NCBI RefSeq assembly: GCF_000482545.1
Contig: NZ_KI519454.1
Span: 2,454,954 to 2,518,953, forward strand
Reading direction: 5' to 3'
Source: Arthrobacter sp. 35W
GTDB taxonomy: Bacteria > Actinomycetota > Actinomycetes > Actinomycetales > Micrococcaceae
DNA length: 64,000 nucleotides
A model generated the notes under the pieces. The model was not told the origin of the DNA and did not search any database. It saw only the letters and a list, made by a program, of their open reading frames with translations. The position numbers and the translations under genes were made by a program. Below are positions 10,299-19,269 of this stretch, one piece after another. Within the stretch, counting starts at the first letter, position 1. Every line of letters begins with the position of its first letter.

Positions 10299-10925
10299 CT
10301 AGGGAATGACGGGGGAATCGTCCGATTGGAGTTCCCAGACCAGATCGAGGCCCACCCGCGCTCCCTGCAGCGCATTGATCTCGTCCTGGCTCATACCGGT
10401 GGTGTCAAACCGCCAGGTGCACCGGTAGCTTTTCGTTTCCCCGGGGGTTCCCGTGGTGTCCCACGAGGAGCCACCTGTGGCGAAGTCCCGGTTGGTGGCG
10501 GCCAGGGTGGCCAGTGGCAGTTCCGAAACTGCATTGGCCGTCGGGGTGAAGCCGGTGCAGTCATTGAAGGAACCGCCGGTGCCCTGCTCCAGATCAAAGT
10601 AGATCCGGCTATCCAGCCCGCGGGCGGCGATGAGGTTTTGCGTGTAGGCCCGCACTTCCCCGGAAACATTGGACTGCGACGTGACCACGATGCATTTCTG
10701 GCCCGTCTGCCCGGGCACGATGTTCTCCACGGTGAACGCTGCGGCACCCAGGCCATCGTCGGTCAATGCCACATTGCCCGCGCTCCACGAACTGCCTGAG
10801 TTGCGGGTGTTGGCCGAGAAAGCGGCCTGTGAACCCTGCCAAACCATGCCGCCGGCCATCAGTAGGGCGATGGGTGCGGCGCTGAATACTGCGACTTTGC
10901 GCAACTGCGCAGCTGGAGTTTTCAT
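10299..10925 (-). CDS. Secreted TasA/camelysin-like protein (SipW-type signal)
   Basis: A 208-residue exported protein. It has a signal region (RKVAVFSAAPIALLMAGGMVWQG) followed by AAFSANTRNSGSSWSAGNVAL, the arrangement seen in TasA/camelysin-type proteins whose signal peptides are cut by a dedicated peptidase (AFSxxTxNxxNxxxAGxV-like). The rest is predicted beta-rich with two cysteines (QKCIVV and FNDCTGF) and a third in RCTW. No SipW-type peptidase or second fibre protein is adjacent. It stands alone between the tRNA and the DinB gene. Function in the envelope or matrix is inferred only from the family. Confidence 0.75.
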   Translation of the reverse strand: MKTPAAQLRKVAVFSAAPIALLMAGGMVWQGSQAAFSANTRNSGSSWSAGNVALTDDGLGAAAFTVENIVPGQTGQKCIVVTSQSNVSGEVRAYTQNLIAARGLDSRIYFDLEQGTGGSFNDCTGFTPTANAVSELPLATLAATNRDFATGGSSWDTTGTPGETKSYRCTWRFDTTGMSQDEINALQGARVGLDLVWELQSDDSPVIP

Positions 10926-11005
10926 AGCTGAGGCCTTTGTCTTGGGACCCCTCTGCGCAGAAGGAGCGGAGAACGTTGCGCAGAACGGCCGCGGTCAATG
11001 CAGGG

Positions 11006-11563
11006 CTAGTGCTGGTTGGCGTAGAGGTCCCGCAGGAGCGCGGCTTCGGCGAGGTGGTGGATCATCTCGCGGTTGATGTGCAGCACCAAGGTGGCCATGG
11101 GCGAGCTGGCATAGGGGCCCTCCGCCGGGCCGCAGGGACGGGCCAGGCCTGCCTCCCCCAGGGAGCGCACCCCGGCAATCCACGCCGCATAGGCCCCGTC
11201 CAGCCGGTCGAGGGCGACGGCGGCCGTGCCGGGGTAGTCGTAGCCCTGGTAGTCCACCTGCGGGCCGCCGAAGTGGCTGGCCAGCCGCGCCCCCAGGACA
11301 CCGACCTGCAGATGGGACAGCCGCCAGGCGATGGTGGTCAACGGGGCAGGATCCGGCTCCGGCACGATGAAGTCGATGGTGAATGCGCCGCTGCCGGGCG
11401 CATCAGCGGGTGTGGCATGGGTCCGCCGGCGGACATTCCAGCCCGGGACGGGTTCCCAGAAATACTCGGCGTCGCTGAGACCCTCTAGCCGGGCGCGCGC
11501 CTGGTACGTCCAATGCCAGTCCAGCTGGTCCACCAGCTCCGTCGTCCAGTCAATTCCGGTCAC
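11006..11563 (-). CDS. DinB-family (DUF664-like) protein
   Basis: A 185-residue protein with the DinB/YfiT four-helix layout: an N-terminal helix with DWTTELVDQLDWHWTYQ, a central WRLSHLQVGVLGAR and a C-terminal LHINREMIHHLAEAALLRDL. Histidines in these helices (WHW, SHL, IHHL) are the usual metal-site positions of the superfamily. GTG at 11561-11563 has GGAGGG about ten bases upstream and starts inside the end of a 48-codon ORF. Divergent from a WYL regulator. Often such proteins are thiol-transferase- or stress-related; no substrate can be assigned. Confidence 0.82.
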   Translation of the reverse strand: MTGIDWTTELVDQLDWHWTYQARARLEGLSDAEYFWEPVPGWNVRRRTHATPADAPGSGAFTIDFIVPEPDPAPLTTIAWRLSHLQVGVLGARLASHFGGPQVDYQGYDYPGTAAVALDRLDGAYAAWIAGVRSLGEAGLARPCGPAEGPYASSPMATLVLHINREMIHHLAEAALLRDLYANQH

Positions 11564-11696
11564 GGCCCCATCCCTCCATCGCGGCTTCCCTGATCTGCAC
11601 CGGCACGGCAACGGCCGCAGGAAGCCGCTGCAACCCCGCAGCATCATTCTGCGGCTGCCGGTCCCGGTCTGGGTAGTAGCTGGTGATGTATCGCAT
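11550..11696 (-). CDS. Small ORF (48 aa) upstream of the DinB gene
   Basis: ATG at 11694-11696 opens a 48-codon frame reading MRYITSYYPDRDRQPQNDAA and ending GWGRDRN, whose TGA falls 14 bases inside the DinB gene, as in coupled genes. About three quarters of its third positions are G or C, moderately coding-like. TAGGCT lies six bases before the ATG, the same leaderless arrangement seen at other genes here. The WYL-type palindrome is 19 bp further upstream. I know no family for it; it may be a real small protein or a leader peptide. An unused frame is still possible. Confidence 0.45.
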   Translation of the reverse strand: MRYITSYYPDRDRQPQNDAAGLQRLPAAVAVPVQIREAAMEGWGRDRN

Positions 11697-11714
11697 GATT
11701 CAAGCCTAGAAACC

Positions 11715-11739
11715 ATTGCGGACAGCTTTGGTCCGCAAT
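11715..11739. promoter_or_regulatory. Palindromic operator between the DinB and WYL genes
   Basis: Perfect 9-bp inverted repeat ATTGCGGAC-N7-GTCCGCAAT. It covers the expected -35 region of the leftward small-ORF/DinB transcript and lies 29 bp upstream of the rightward WYL regulator start. It is probably the binding site of that regulator, controlling both directions. Confidence 0.65.
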
Positions 11740-11768
11740 ACAGAAAAATGGGGTGTAGATTTCCGTCC

Positions 11769-12719
11769 ATGGTGGAAACCTCAGCCAGGCTTTTGCAGTT
11801 GTTGTCGCTGCTGCAGATCCGCCGCGAGTGGACGGGGCAGGACCTCGCCGCGCGCCTGGAGGTCACCGAGCGCACCGTGCGCCGGGACATCGGCAAACTG
11901 CGCACGCTGGGCTATCCCATCAACGCCTCCCCCGGCGTGGCAGGCGGCTACCAACTCGGCGCCGGTGCCGCGCTGCCGCCGCTGCTGCTGGACGACAACG
12001 AGGCCGTCGCGGTGGCCCTGGGTCTGGCCACCATGGCAGTGGGACCCGTCGCGGGCATCGGCGAGGCCTCCGTCCGCGCCCTGGCCAAGCTGGAACAGGT
12101 GCTCCCGGCGCGCCTGCGGCCCAAGTTCGCCGCGCTCAAGACCTCCATCTCCACCATCGCGGGTCCAGCGTCGGAGGTCGACCCGGAAGCCCTGACAGCC
12201 CTGTCCACCGGCATCGCCGCGCGCCGGGTTCTGGAGTTCGACTACCAAGCCTCCGACGGCGCCGCCACACGCCGCTTCGTAGAGCCGTACCGCCTGGTGG
12301 ATGCCGGGCCGCGCTGGTACGTGGTCTGCTGGGATCTGGGCCGCACGGACTGGCGGACCTTCCGCGTGGATCGGCTGACGTCCATCCCCCGCCAGCGCCA
12401 GCGCTTCGTCCCCCGCCCGCTGCCGGCCGCCGATCTGGCCGGCTATGTGCAGCAGGCCATCACCCGCTCCCCCTACCGCTACGACCTGCAGGTGCGCATC
12501 CACGCACCGCTGCCGGTGGTGGCGGAGCGGCTCGGCAGCAGCACCGCACAGCTCTCCGGCGACGGCGGCGCCACGGTGGTGCGGATGGGTTGGGATTCCT
12601 TGGATGATCCTCTGGCGGAGCTGGCAGCCTTCGGCTGGGACTTCGAGATCGTCGCACCCGCCGCGCTGCGAGATGCCGCCCGGGCCATGGCCCAGCGGCT
12701 GGGCCACGCGGCCGGCTAG
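11769..12719 (+). CDS. YafY/WYL-domain transcriptional regulator
   Basis: A 316-residue regulator. An N-terminal HTH_11 domain (residues ~5-55, with LEVTERTVRRDIGKLRTLGYPI) is followed by a WYL domain (about 140-225, with VEPYRLVDAGPRWYVVCWD) and a WCX C-terminal part. The ATG at 11769-11771 follows TAGATT by seven bases with no Shine-Dalgarno, so it is probably leaderless. Divergent from the small ORF and DinB gene, with a perfect palindrome between them; a local regulator responding to an unknown ligand is the simplest reading. Confidence 0.9.
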   Translation: MVETSARLLQLLSLLQIRREWTGQDLAARLEVTERTVRRDIGKLRTLGYPINASPGVAGGYQLGAGAALPPLLLDDNEAVAVALGLATMAVGPVAGIGEASVRALAKLEQVLPARLRPKFAALKTSISTIAGPASEVDPEALTALSTGIAARRVLEFDYQASDGAATRRFVEPYRLVDAGPRWYVVCWDLGRTDWRTFRVDRLTSIPRQRQRFVPRPLPAADLAGYVQQAITRSPYRYDLQVRIHAPLPVVAERLGSSTAQLSGDGGATVVRMGWDSLDDPLAELAAFGWDFEIVAPAALRDAARAMAQRLGHAAG

Positions 12720-12800
12720 AACCGTCCGGGACTGGACGGCGCCCCGCCCCGCCTGGCCACTGGCGGTGGCAGGCATGCAGACGCATAAACTGGGGGCACA

Positions 12801-15800
12801 ATGACTTTGACAATTAGCTACCCCGCAGCCCTGCCGGTCTCCGAGCGCCGCGAGGACCTGATGGCCACCATTGCCGCCAACCAGGTCACCATCATCGCCG
12901 GTGAAACCGGGTCCGGAAAGACCACGCAGATCCCCAAGATGTGCCTGGAACTGGGGCTGGCGGAAAAGGGCCTGATCGGGCACACCCAGCCGCGCCGTCT
13001 GGCCGCGCGCACTGTGGCCGAGCGCATTGCCAGCGAGCTCGACGTCGAGATTGGCCAGGAGGTGGGCTTCCAGGTCCGCTTCACCGGCCACGTCGGACCG
13101 CAGACGAAGATCAAGCTCATGACGGACGGCATCCTGCTGGCGGAGATCCAGCGCGACAGGCTGCTGCGCAAATACTCCACGCTGATCATCGATGAGGCGC
13201 ACGAACGCAGCCTGAACATCGACTTCATCCTCGGCTACCTGCGCCAGATCCTGCCCAAGCGCCCGGATCTGAAGATCATCATCACCTCCGCCACCATCGA
13301 TCCGGAGCGCTTTGCGGAGCACTTCGCCTCGCCCGAGGGCCCGGCGCCCATCATCGAGGTCTCCGGACGCACCTTCCCCGTGGAGATCCGCTACCGCCCG
13401 CTCAGCGGGGGCGCCGACGGCGAGGACGACGGCATTGCGGACCGCAAGCTCGACGGCGGCAACGCCGAGGAGGACCGCGATCCGGTGGACGCCGTGTGCG
13501 ACGCCGTCGAGGAGCTCTCCAAGGAGGCACCGGGCGATGTCCTGATCTTCTTCTCCGGCGAGCGCGAGATCCGCGACGCCGCCGAGGCCCTGCGCGGCCG
13601 CTTCAAGCACCACCCCCGGCTGAGCGATGCGGAGATCCTGCCGCTCTTTGCCCGGCTGTCCCTGGCCGAGCAGCATGCTGTCTTCACCCCGGGCAAGCGC
13701 AAGCGCATTGTGCTGGCGACCAATGTGGCCGAGACGTCCCTGACGGTGCCGGGCATCAAGTACGTGATCGACACCGGCACAGCCCGCATCTCCCGCTACT
13801 CGCACCGCACCAAGGTCCAGCGCCTGCCCATCGAGCGGATCTCCCAGGCCAGCGCCAACCAGCGCTCGGGCCGCTGCGGGCGTGTCAGCGACGGCATTGC
13901 CATCCGTCTCTACGCGGAGGACGACTTCGAGGCCCGGCGCGAGTTCACGGACCCGGAGATCCTGCGCACCAACCTCGCCGCCGTCATCCTGCAGATGTCC
14001 GCCATGGGTGTGGCGAAGGGCCCCAAGGACGTGGAGAACTTCCCGTTCGTCGAGGCCCCGGATTCCCGGGCCATCACCGACGGCGTCACGCTGCTGCGCG
14101 AGCTCGGCGCCGTCACGGCCGAGGGTGCCATCACCGCCGTCGGACGCCAGCTGGCCCAGCTCCCGGTGGACCCGCGCCTGGGCCGGATGATCGTCGAGGC
14201 CGGCAAGCGGGGCTGCGCCAAGGAGGTCATGATCCTCGCCGCCGCGCTGACCATCCAGGACCCGCGCGAACGCCCCCAGGGGGACGGCAGCAGCAAGCAG
14301 CAGCTGGCCGCGGAGAAGCACAAGCGCTTTGCGGATGAGAACTCGGACTTCACCGGTTTCTTGAACATGTGGCGCTACGTCACCGACAAGCAGTCCGAAC
14401 TTGGCTCCTCGGCCTTCCGCCGCCTGTGCAAGGCGGAGTTCCTGAACTTCCTGCGCATCCGCGAATGGCAGGATCTGTTCTCCCAGCTCAAGCAGCTGGC
14501 CAAGCCGCTGGGCATCACCCTGGCCGGGGGCGACGTCGACCCCGTGGGCGGACACCAGGCCATCCACATGAGCCTGCTCTCGGGCCTGCTCAGCCACATC
14601 GGCCTCTACGACCAGCGCAAGCGCGAGTACGCCGGCGCGCGCGGCACCCGCTTTGCCGTGTTCCCCGGCTCGGCGCTGTTCAAGAAGTCCCCGGACTGGG
14701 TGATGGCCGCCGAGCTGGTGGAGACCTCCCGGCTCTGGGCCCGCGTGGCCGCTAAATTCGACCCGCTCTGGGCCGAGGAGGTGGCACCGGATCTGGTGAA
14801 GCGCAGCTACAGCGAGCCACACTGGTCCAAGAAGATGGGCTCGGTCATGGCCCACGAGAAGGTCACCCTCTATGGGGTGCCGATCGTCCCGGACCGCCGC
14901 ATCAACTACGGCCGGATCGATCCCGAGCTCAGCCGCGAGCTGTTCATCCGCCATGCCCTGGTGGAGGGCGACTGGCGCACCCACCACAAGTTCTTCCACC
15001 GCAACCAGGCCCTGCTGGCCGAGGTGGAGGAGCTGGAGACGCGCATGCGCCGCCGCGACCTGCGTGTGGACGACGAGACGCTTTTCGATTTCTACGACGC
15101 GCGGGTGGGCGCCGGCGTGGTCTCCGAACGCCACTTCGACAAGTGGTGGAAGGATGCCCGCCAGGAGAACCCAACGCTGCTGGACTTCGACCCGGAACAG
15201 GTCATGGCCGAGGACGCCTCCCAATTGGACGAGGCCGCCTTCCCCAAGCTCTGGCACCAGGACGGCTTTGAGCTGCCCCTCTCCTACGAGTTCCACCCCA
15301 CCGCGCCCGGGGCCACCCCCAACCCGTCCGACGGCGTGACGGTGCAGGTGCCGCTGCTGTTCCTCAACCAGCTGCACGAGGCACCGTTCCGCTGGCAGAT
15401 CCCCGGACTGCGTGCGGAGCTGGTCACAGCGCTGATCAAGTCCCTGCCCAAGGCGGTGCGGAAGAACTTTGTGCCCGCCCCGGATGTGGCACGCTCGGCG
15501 ACGGCGGCGCTCGCGGCGGACTTCGACCCGGCAGTTGACGCCCTGGAACCGTCCCTTGAGCTGGCCCTGCGCCGGATCAAGGGCCATGTCATTCCGCCGG
15601 GATCGTGGAATTGGGACGCCGTGCCCGCGCACCTGCGGATGACCTTCCAGGTGGTGGACCGCCACGGAAAGATTCTGGACGAGGGCCAGGACCTGGCCCA
15701 GCTGCAGGAGCGCTTGGCCGGTGCCACCCGCCGGGCCATCGCCGAATCCCTTGGGGCGACACCGAAGACCACGCAGGCCGTGAAGGGCAAAACGGGGCCC

Positions 15801-16730
15801 GGCCAACGTGAGGACCGCCGGTCGAGCCCGTCGAGACCAACGGCCGACACCGGCGGCATTCAGGAGCAGAGCGGGCTGACGGAGTGGACCGTGGGGACGC
15901 TGCCGCGTGAGGTGAAGCGTTTGGTGGCCGGACACACCGTCACGGGCTACCCCGCCCTGGTGGACGAGGGGTCAACGGCCGGTGTGCGCGTCTACCAGAC
16001 GGAGGACGCGGCACTGGCGTCCATGCGGGCCGGCGTCATCCGCCTGCTGGCCCTGCGCGTGCCCTCGCCGGACCGCTATGTGCTGGAGCATCTGAACAAC
16101 AACGAGAAGCTCACCTTCAGCCAGAACCCGCACGGCAGTGTTACATCCCTGATTGCCGACTGCGCGCTCGCGGCCATCGACAAGCTGGTCCCGGCCGAGC
16201 TGCCGTGGACGCGGGCGGAGTTCGATGCGCTCTTCGACAAGGTGCGTGCCGAGCTGATCGACACGGTCTTCGCCGTCACTGCCGTCGTCGAGCGCATCCT
16301 TTCCAGCGCCCGGCGCATCCAGAAGGAGCTCAAGGCGGCCACCAGCCTGTCACTGATCTCCGCGCTGAACGACATCAAGGGCCAGCTGGAGCTGCTGGTG
16401 TACCCGGGCTTCGTCGCCAAGACGGGGTTTGCCCAGCTCAGCCAGCTGCCGCGCTACCTCACTGCCATTGAGCGGCGGCTGGAAAAGCTGCCCAGCAATG
16501 TGGCCCGGGACGGTGCCAACATGGCCATCGTGCAGCGGCTGGAGGACGAGTATGACGACGCCGTGGCAGCCCTGGCACCGGGGAAGAGCCATTCCAGCGC
16601 GCTGGAGGCCGTGCGATGGATGATCGAGGAACTGCGCGTCAGCCTCTTCGCCGTCGAGCTCGGCACCGCCTACTCCGTCTCCGAAAAGCGCATCCGCACC
16701 GCCCTCAACCAGGCCCTCGCGCCCAAGTAG
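12801..16730 (+). CDS. hrpA: ATP-dependent RNA helicase HrpA
   Basis: DEAH-box RNA helicase of 1309 residues, the usual length for HrpA. Walker A GETGSGKTT is at 34-42, DEAH at 131-134 (IIDEAHERSLN), motif III is SATIDPERF and motif VI is QRSGRCGR. The helicase core is followed by the winged-helix/HA2 and OB-fold regions (SYSEPHWSKKMGSVMAHEKVTLYG, in pieces) and a long HrpA-specific C-terminal domain (DUF3418-like) ending in ALNQALAPK. ATG at 12801 has GGGGG six bases upstream. Known roles are in mRNA processing and ribosome rescue. Its antisense strand has a very long open frame, which I treat as a GC-rich shadow. Confidence 0.96.
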   Translation: MTLTISYPAALPVSERREDLMATIAANQVTIIAGETGSGKTTQIPKMCLELGLAEKGLIGHTQPRRLAARTVAERIASELDVEIGQEVGFQVRFTGHVGPQTKIKLMTDGILLAEIQRDRLLRKYSTLIIDEAHERSLNIDFILGYLRQILPKRPDLKIIITSATIDPERFAEHFASPEGPAPIIEVSGRTFPVEIRYRPLSGGADGEDDGIADRKLDGGNAEEDRDPVDAVCDAVEELSKEAPGDVLIFFSGEREIRDAAEALRGRFKHHPRLSDAEILPLFARLSLAEQHAVFTPGKRKRIVLATNVAETSLTVPGIKYVIDTGTARISRYSHRTKVQRLPIERISQASANQRSGRCGRVSDGIAIRLYAEDDFEARREFTDPEILRTNLAAVILQMSAMGVAKGPKDVENFPFVEAPDSRAITDGVTLLRELGAVTAEGAITAVGRQLAQLPVDPRLGRMIVEAGKRGCAKEVMILAAALTIQDPRERPQGDGSSKQQLAAEKHKRFADENSDFTGFLNMWRYVTDKQSELGSSAFRRLCKAEFLNFLRIREWQDLFSQLKQLAKPLGITLAGGDVDPVGGHQAIHMSLLSGLLSHIGLYDQRKREYAGARGTRFAVFPGSALFKKSPDWVMAAELVETSRLWARVAAKFDPLWAEEVAPDLVKRSYSEPHWSKKMGSVMAHEKVTLYGVPIVPDRRINYGRIDPELSRELFIRHALVEGDWRTHHKFFHRNQALLAEVEELETRMRRRDLRVDDETLFDFYDARVGAGVVSERHFDKWWKDARQENPTLLDFDPEQVMAEDASQLDEAAFPKLWHQDGFELPLSYEFHPTAPGATPNPSDGVTVQVPLLFLNQLHEAPFRWQIPGLRAELVTALIKSLPKAVRKNFVPAPDVARSATAALAADFDPAVDALEPSLELALRRIKGHVIPPGSWNWDAVPAHLRMTFQVVDRHGKILDEGQDLAQLQERLAGATRRAIAESLGATPKTTQAVKGKTGPGQREDRRSSPSRPTADTGGIQEQSGLTEWTVGTLPREVKRLVAGHTVTGYPALVDEGSTAGVRVYQTEDAALASMRAGVIRLLALRVPSPDRYVLEHLNNNEKLTFSQNPHGSVTSLIADCALAAIDKLVPAELPWTRAEFDALFDKVRAELIDTVFAVTAVVERILSSARRIQKELKAATSLSLISALNDIKGQLELLVYPGFVAKTGFAQLSQLPRYLTAIERRLEKLPSNVARDGANMAIVQRLEDEYDDAVAALAPGKSHSSALEAVRWMIEELRVSLFAVELGTAYSVSEKRIRTALNQALAPK

Positions 16731-16772
16731 GCGGGGCCCGGCTGCCGGGTGTGGGGACCCGGCAGCCCCCGC
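16731..16772. terminator. Bidirectional terminator between hrpA and the HIT gene
   Basis: An 11-bp GC stem (GGCTGCCGGGT paired with ACCCGGCAGCC, loop GTGGGG), extended by GCGGG/CCCGC across a small bulge. It lies exactly between two convergent genes. No U-run, as is common in high-GC actinobacteria. Confidence 0.75.
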
Positions 16773-16776
16773 CAAA

Positions 16777-17205
16777 CTACGCGCTGGGGACGTGCTCTCC
16801 CTGGCCGGCCGCGCGCAGGGCACCACGGATCTTTTCCGCATTGGCGTCCAGCACCGCCGGGTCCGGATGGTGGTCAACGGTGCCGAAATCGTAGTCGGCC
16901 ATGGAGTTCACCGGCCAGACGTGTACGTGCAGGTGCTCCACCTCGAAGCCCACCACGGTCAACCCAGCCCGTGCCGAGCCGAAGGCCTCAACCTGGGCGG
17001 CGCCGATCGTCTGTGCCACCAGCATCAGCTTGGTCAGCAGCTCCGGGTCCGCGTCGGTCCAGCGGTCCACCTCCAAGCGCGGCACCACCAGGGTGTGGCC
17101 GTCCGTTAGCGGACCGATGGTCAAGAAGGCGACCACGTCCGGGTCCGACCAGACAAAGCGGCCGGGGATGTCGCCGTTGATGATTTTGGTGAAAAGCGAG
17201 CTCAT
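16777..17205 (-). CDS. HIT-family protein (HINT-like nucleotide hydrolase)
   Basis: A 142-residue histidine-triad protein. The catalytic triad loop HLHVHVWPV follows the family pattern HxHxHxx, and the N-terminal SLFTKIINGDIPGRFVW is the classic HIT start. Such proteins hydrolyse purine nucleoside phosphoramidates or related AMP conjugates in the cytoplasm. ATG 17205 has AAGGA about eleven bases upstream. It lies just downstream of the alcohol dehydrogenase gene (36 bp) and may be co-transcribed with it. Confidence 0.93.
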   Translation of the reverse strand: MSSLFTKIINGDIPGRFVWSDPDVVAFLTIGPLTDGHTLVVPRLEVDRWTDADPELLTKLMLVAQTIGAAQVEAFGSARAGLTVVGFEVEHLHVHVWPVNSMADYDFGTVDHHPDPAVLDANAEKIRGALRAAGQGEHVPSA

Positions 17206-17241
17206 ACTTCTGCCGTTCCTTAATGCCGATGGGTGCGTTTA

Positions 17242-18291
17242 TTAGAGGGTGGAGTTGTCCAGGACAAAGCGGTACTTAACATCGCCTGCCACCATGCGGT
17301 CGTAGGCCTCGTTGAGCTCGTCCGCCCGCACAATTTCAATGTCCGAGGTGATGTTGTGCTCGGCGCAGAAGTCCAGCATTTCCTGGGTTTCGGCGATGCC
17401 GCCGATCAGCGATCCGCCATAGGCCAGCCGCTTGCGGATCAGCAGTCCGGGGTTCACCGGCGGCATGTCATCGCTGGGCAGGCCCAGCTGGATCAGCGCA
17501 CCATCGCGGGCCAGGGTCCGCATGTAGGGGTTGATGTCGTGCGAGGCCGCAACGGTGTCGAGGATGGCGTTGAGCGAATCCTTGGCCGCGGCCATGGCCG
17601 CCGGGTCGGTGGAGAGCACGACGGCGTCGGCCCCCAGCTCGTGCGCGGCGGCGGTCTTGCCGGCAGAGGTGGTGAAGACGGTGACGGTGGCGCCCAAGGC
17701 CTTGGCCAGTTTGACGGCCATGTGTCCCAGCCCGCCCAGACCGATGACGCCGACGGCGTCGCCCTCCTGGACGTCGAGGTAGCGCAGCGGCGAGTAGGTG
17801 GTGATGCCGGCGCAGAGCAGCGGCGCGGCGGCCGCACGGTCCATGCCCTCGGGGATGCTGAGCACATAGTTCTCATCCACCACGATGGAGCTGGAGTACC
17901 CGCCCTGGGTCATCTCGCCGTCGTGGCGGGGATCGGTGGCGCCGTAGGTGCCGGTGTTGCCCCGGCTGCAGTACTGCTCCTCACCCTCAAGGCAGGAATC
18001 GCATTCGCGGCAGGAATCCACCATGCAGCCCACGCCCACGGCATCGCCGACGGCGAACTGGGTGACCTCGGCCCCCACGTGGGACACCGTGCCCACAATT
18101 TCGTGTCCGGGCACCAGCGGGAACGTGATGCCGCCCCATTCCTCGCGGACGGTGTGGATGTCCGAGTGGCAGAGTCCGCAGAACTCAATGGCAATCTCGA
18201 CATCGTGGGCGCCGGGATCGCGGCGCTCAATGGTGATGGGCTCCAATCCGGCGTCGGGGGAAGTAGCGGCATAGGCGTTGGCTTGCGTCAT
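17242..18291 (-). CDS. Zinc-dependent NAD(P) alcohol dehydrogenase, CAD/YahK type
   Basis: Medium-chain zinc alcohol/aldehyde oxidoreductase of 349 residues. Catalytic zinc ligands are C41 (CGLCHSD) and H63-E64 (PGHE), plus a later Cys near LLCAGITTYSPL. Structural zinc cysteines are C94, C97, C100 and C108 (CRECDSCLEGEEQYC). Cofactor binding is by GLGGLGHMAVKLA. The layout matches cinnamyl-alcohol-dehydrogenase-like, NADPH-preferring aldehyde reductases. Its ATG overlaps the stop of the upstream sulfurtransferase gene (ATGA), so the two are coupled. Aldehyde detoxification is the likely role. Confidence 0.93.
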   Translation of the reverse strand: MTQANAYAATSPDAGLEPITIERRDPGAHDVEIAIEFCGLCHSDIHTVREEWGGITFPLVPGHEIVGTVSHVGAEVTQFAVGDAVGVGCMVDSCRECDSCLEGEEQYCSRGNTGTYGATDPRHDGEMTQGGYSSSIVVDENYVLSIPEGMDRAAAAPLLCAGITTYSPLRYLDVQEGDAVGVIGLGGLGHMAVKLAKALGATVTVFTTSAGKTAAAHELGADAVVLSTDPAAMAAAKDSLNAILDTVAASHDINPYMRTLARDGALIQLGLPSDDMPPVNPGLLIRKRLAYGGSLIGGIAETQEMLDFCAEHNITSDIEIVRADELNEAYDRMVAGDVKYRFVLDNSTL

Positions 18292-19175
18292 GAATCCACC
18301 CTATCCCCGCGTTCTGGGACTGCGCTGGCAGTGCCGGCCGGATCCGCCGCTCCGGTGGCCACAGGCCGTCCCGGCGTATTGGACCAGGCGGACCAGGATC
18401 CGGGGAACAGCGCGGCGCGGAAGCCGGCGATCTCCAGCGCGGCGATCTGGTGTGCGGCCGTCACTCCAGAGCCGCAGTAGACGGCCACGTCGGTTCCGTC
18501 CTCGATGCCCAGAGCCGCAAAACGGGAACGCAGCTCCGCAGCCGGGAGGAACCGCTTGTCCCCGGCGAGGTTTTCGGTGGTGGGGGCGCTGAGCGCGCCG
18601 GGGACATGGCCGGCCTGCGGGTCGATCGGCTCCACCTCGCCCCGGTAGCGCTCCCCCGCACGCGCATCCAGAAGCACGCCGTGGCTGCTCCAGTCCGCCG
18701 TCTGGTCGATGTCTGCCACCGGCTTGCTGCCGTAGCGTGGCACAGCTGTGCCAGGATCGACGACGACGTCGCCGGACTCCAGCGGCAGGCCCGCGGCACG
18801 CCAGGCGCCAAGACCGCCGTCGAGCAGGTGCACCGGCCCCCAGCCGGCATGGCCCAGCAGCCACCAGGCCCGGGCCGCGGCCGTGCTGCCGCCGTCGTCG
18901 TACACCACCACGGTGTCACCCTCGTTCAGGCCCCAGCGCCTCATGGACGCGCCAAAGTCCGCCTCGGCCGGGAGCGGGTGGCGCCCATCGGCAGCCCCGC
19001 CGTGCCCGGCGAGCTCGGTCGCGAGATCCACGTAGACGGCTCCCGGGAGGTGCCCCGCGAGGTAGTGGTCGCGGCCGTGCGGATCCCCGAGCGCCCACCG
19101 GACGTCCAGCAGAACCGTCCGCACACCGGCCTGCAGCCGGGTGGAAAGGGTTTCAACGTCCATCAAAATGTCCAC
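18288..19175 (-). CDS. Sulfurtransferase, two rhodanese domains
   Basis: Thiosulfate or 3-mercaptopyruvate sulfurtransferase. It has two tandem rhodanese domains: the N-terminal inactive one with [20 protein letters not shown] and the C-terminal active one with the cysteine loop [18 protein letters not shown] is nearer the mercaptopyruvate-type than the CRKGVT thiosulfate type. Of several possible starts I choose GTG 19173-19175: GAGGAG lies six bases upstream, whereas the ATG at 19163 is 18 bases from it. Length 295. Overlaps the dehydrogenase start downstream. Confidence 0.88.
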   Translation of the reverse strand: MDILMDVETLSTRLQAGVRTVLLDVRWALGDPHGRDHYLAGHLPGAVYVDLATELAGHGGAADGRHPLPAEADFGASMRRWGLNEGDTVVVYDDGGSTAAARAWWLLGHAGWGPVHLLDGGLGAWRAAGLPLESGDVVVDPGTAVPRYGSKPVADIDQTADWSSHGVLLDARAGERYRGEVEPIDPQAGHVPGALSAPTTENLAGDKRFLPAAELRSRFAALGIEDGTDVAVYCGSGVTAAHQIAALEIAGFRAALFPGSWSAWSNTPGRPVATGAADPAGTASAVPERGDRVDS

Positions 19176-19269
19176 CAGGTGCTCCTCTGTCACTACACGG
19201 CGGGCTCCGGCCCGCGCCGGTCCACCACCCACTCTAGAGCCCGGCCCCTCGGCCACTACTCTTGGACGT

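Noticed and set aside
11781-15935. Long open frame antisense to hrpA (over 1300 codons)
   Set aside because: Low-complexity Gly/Ala/His/Arg-rich translation typical of GC-rich shadow frames; no start signal; the sense strand encodes an unmistakable HrpA.
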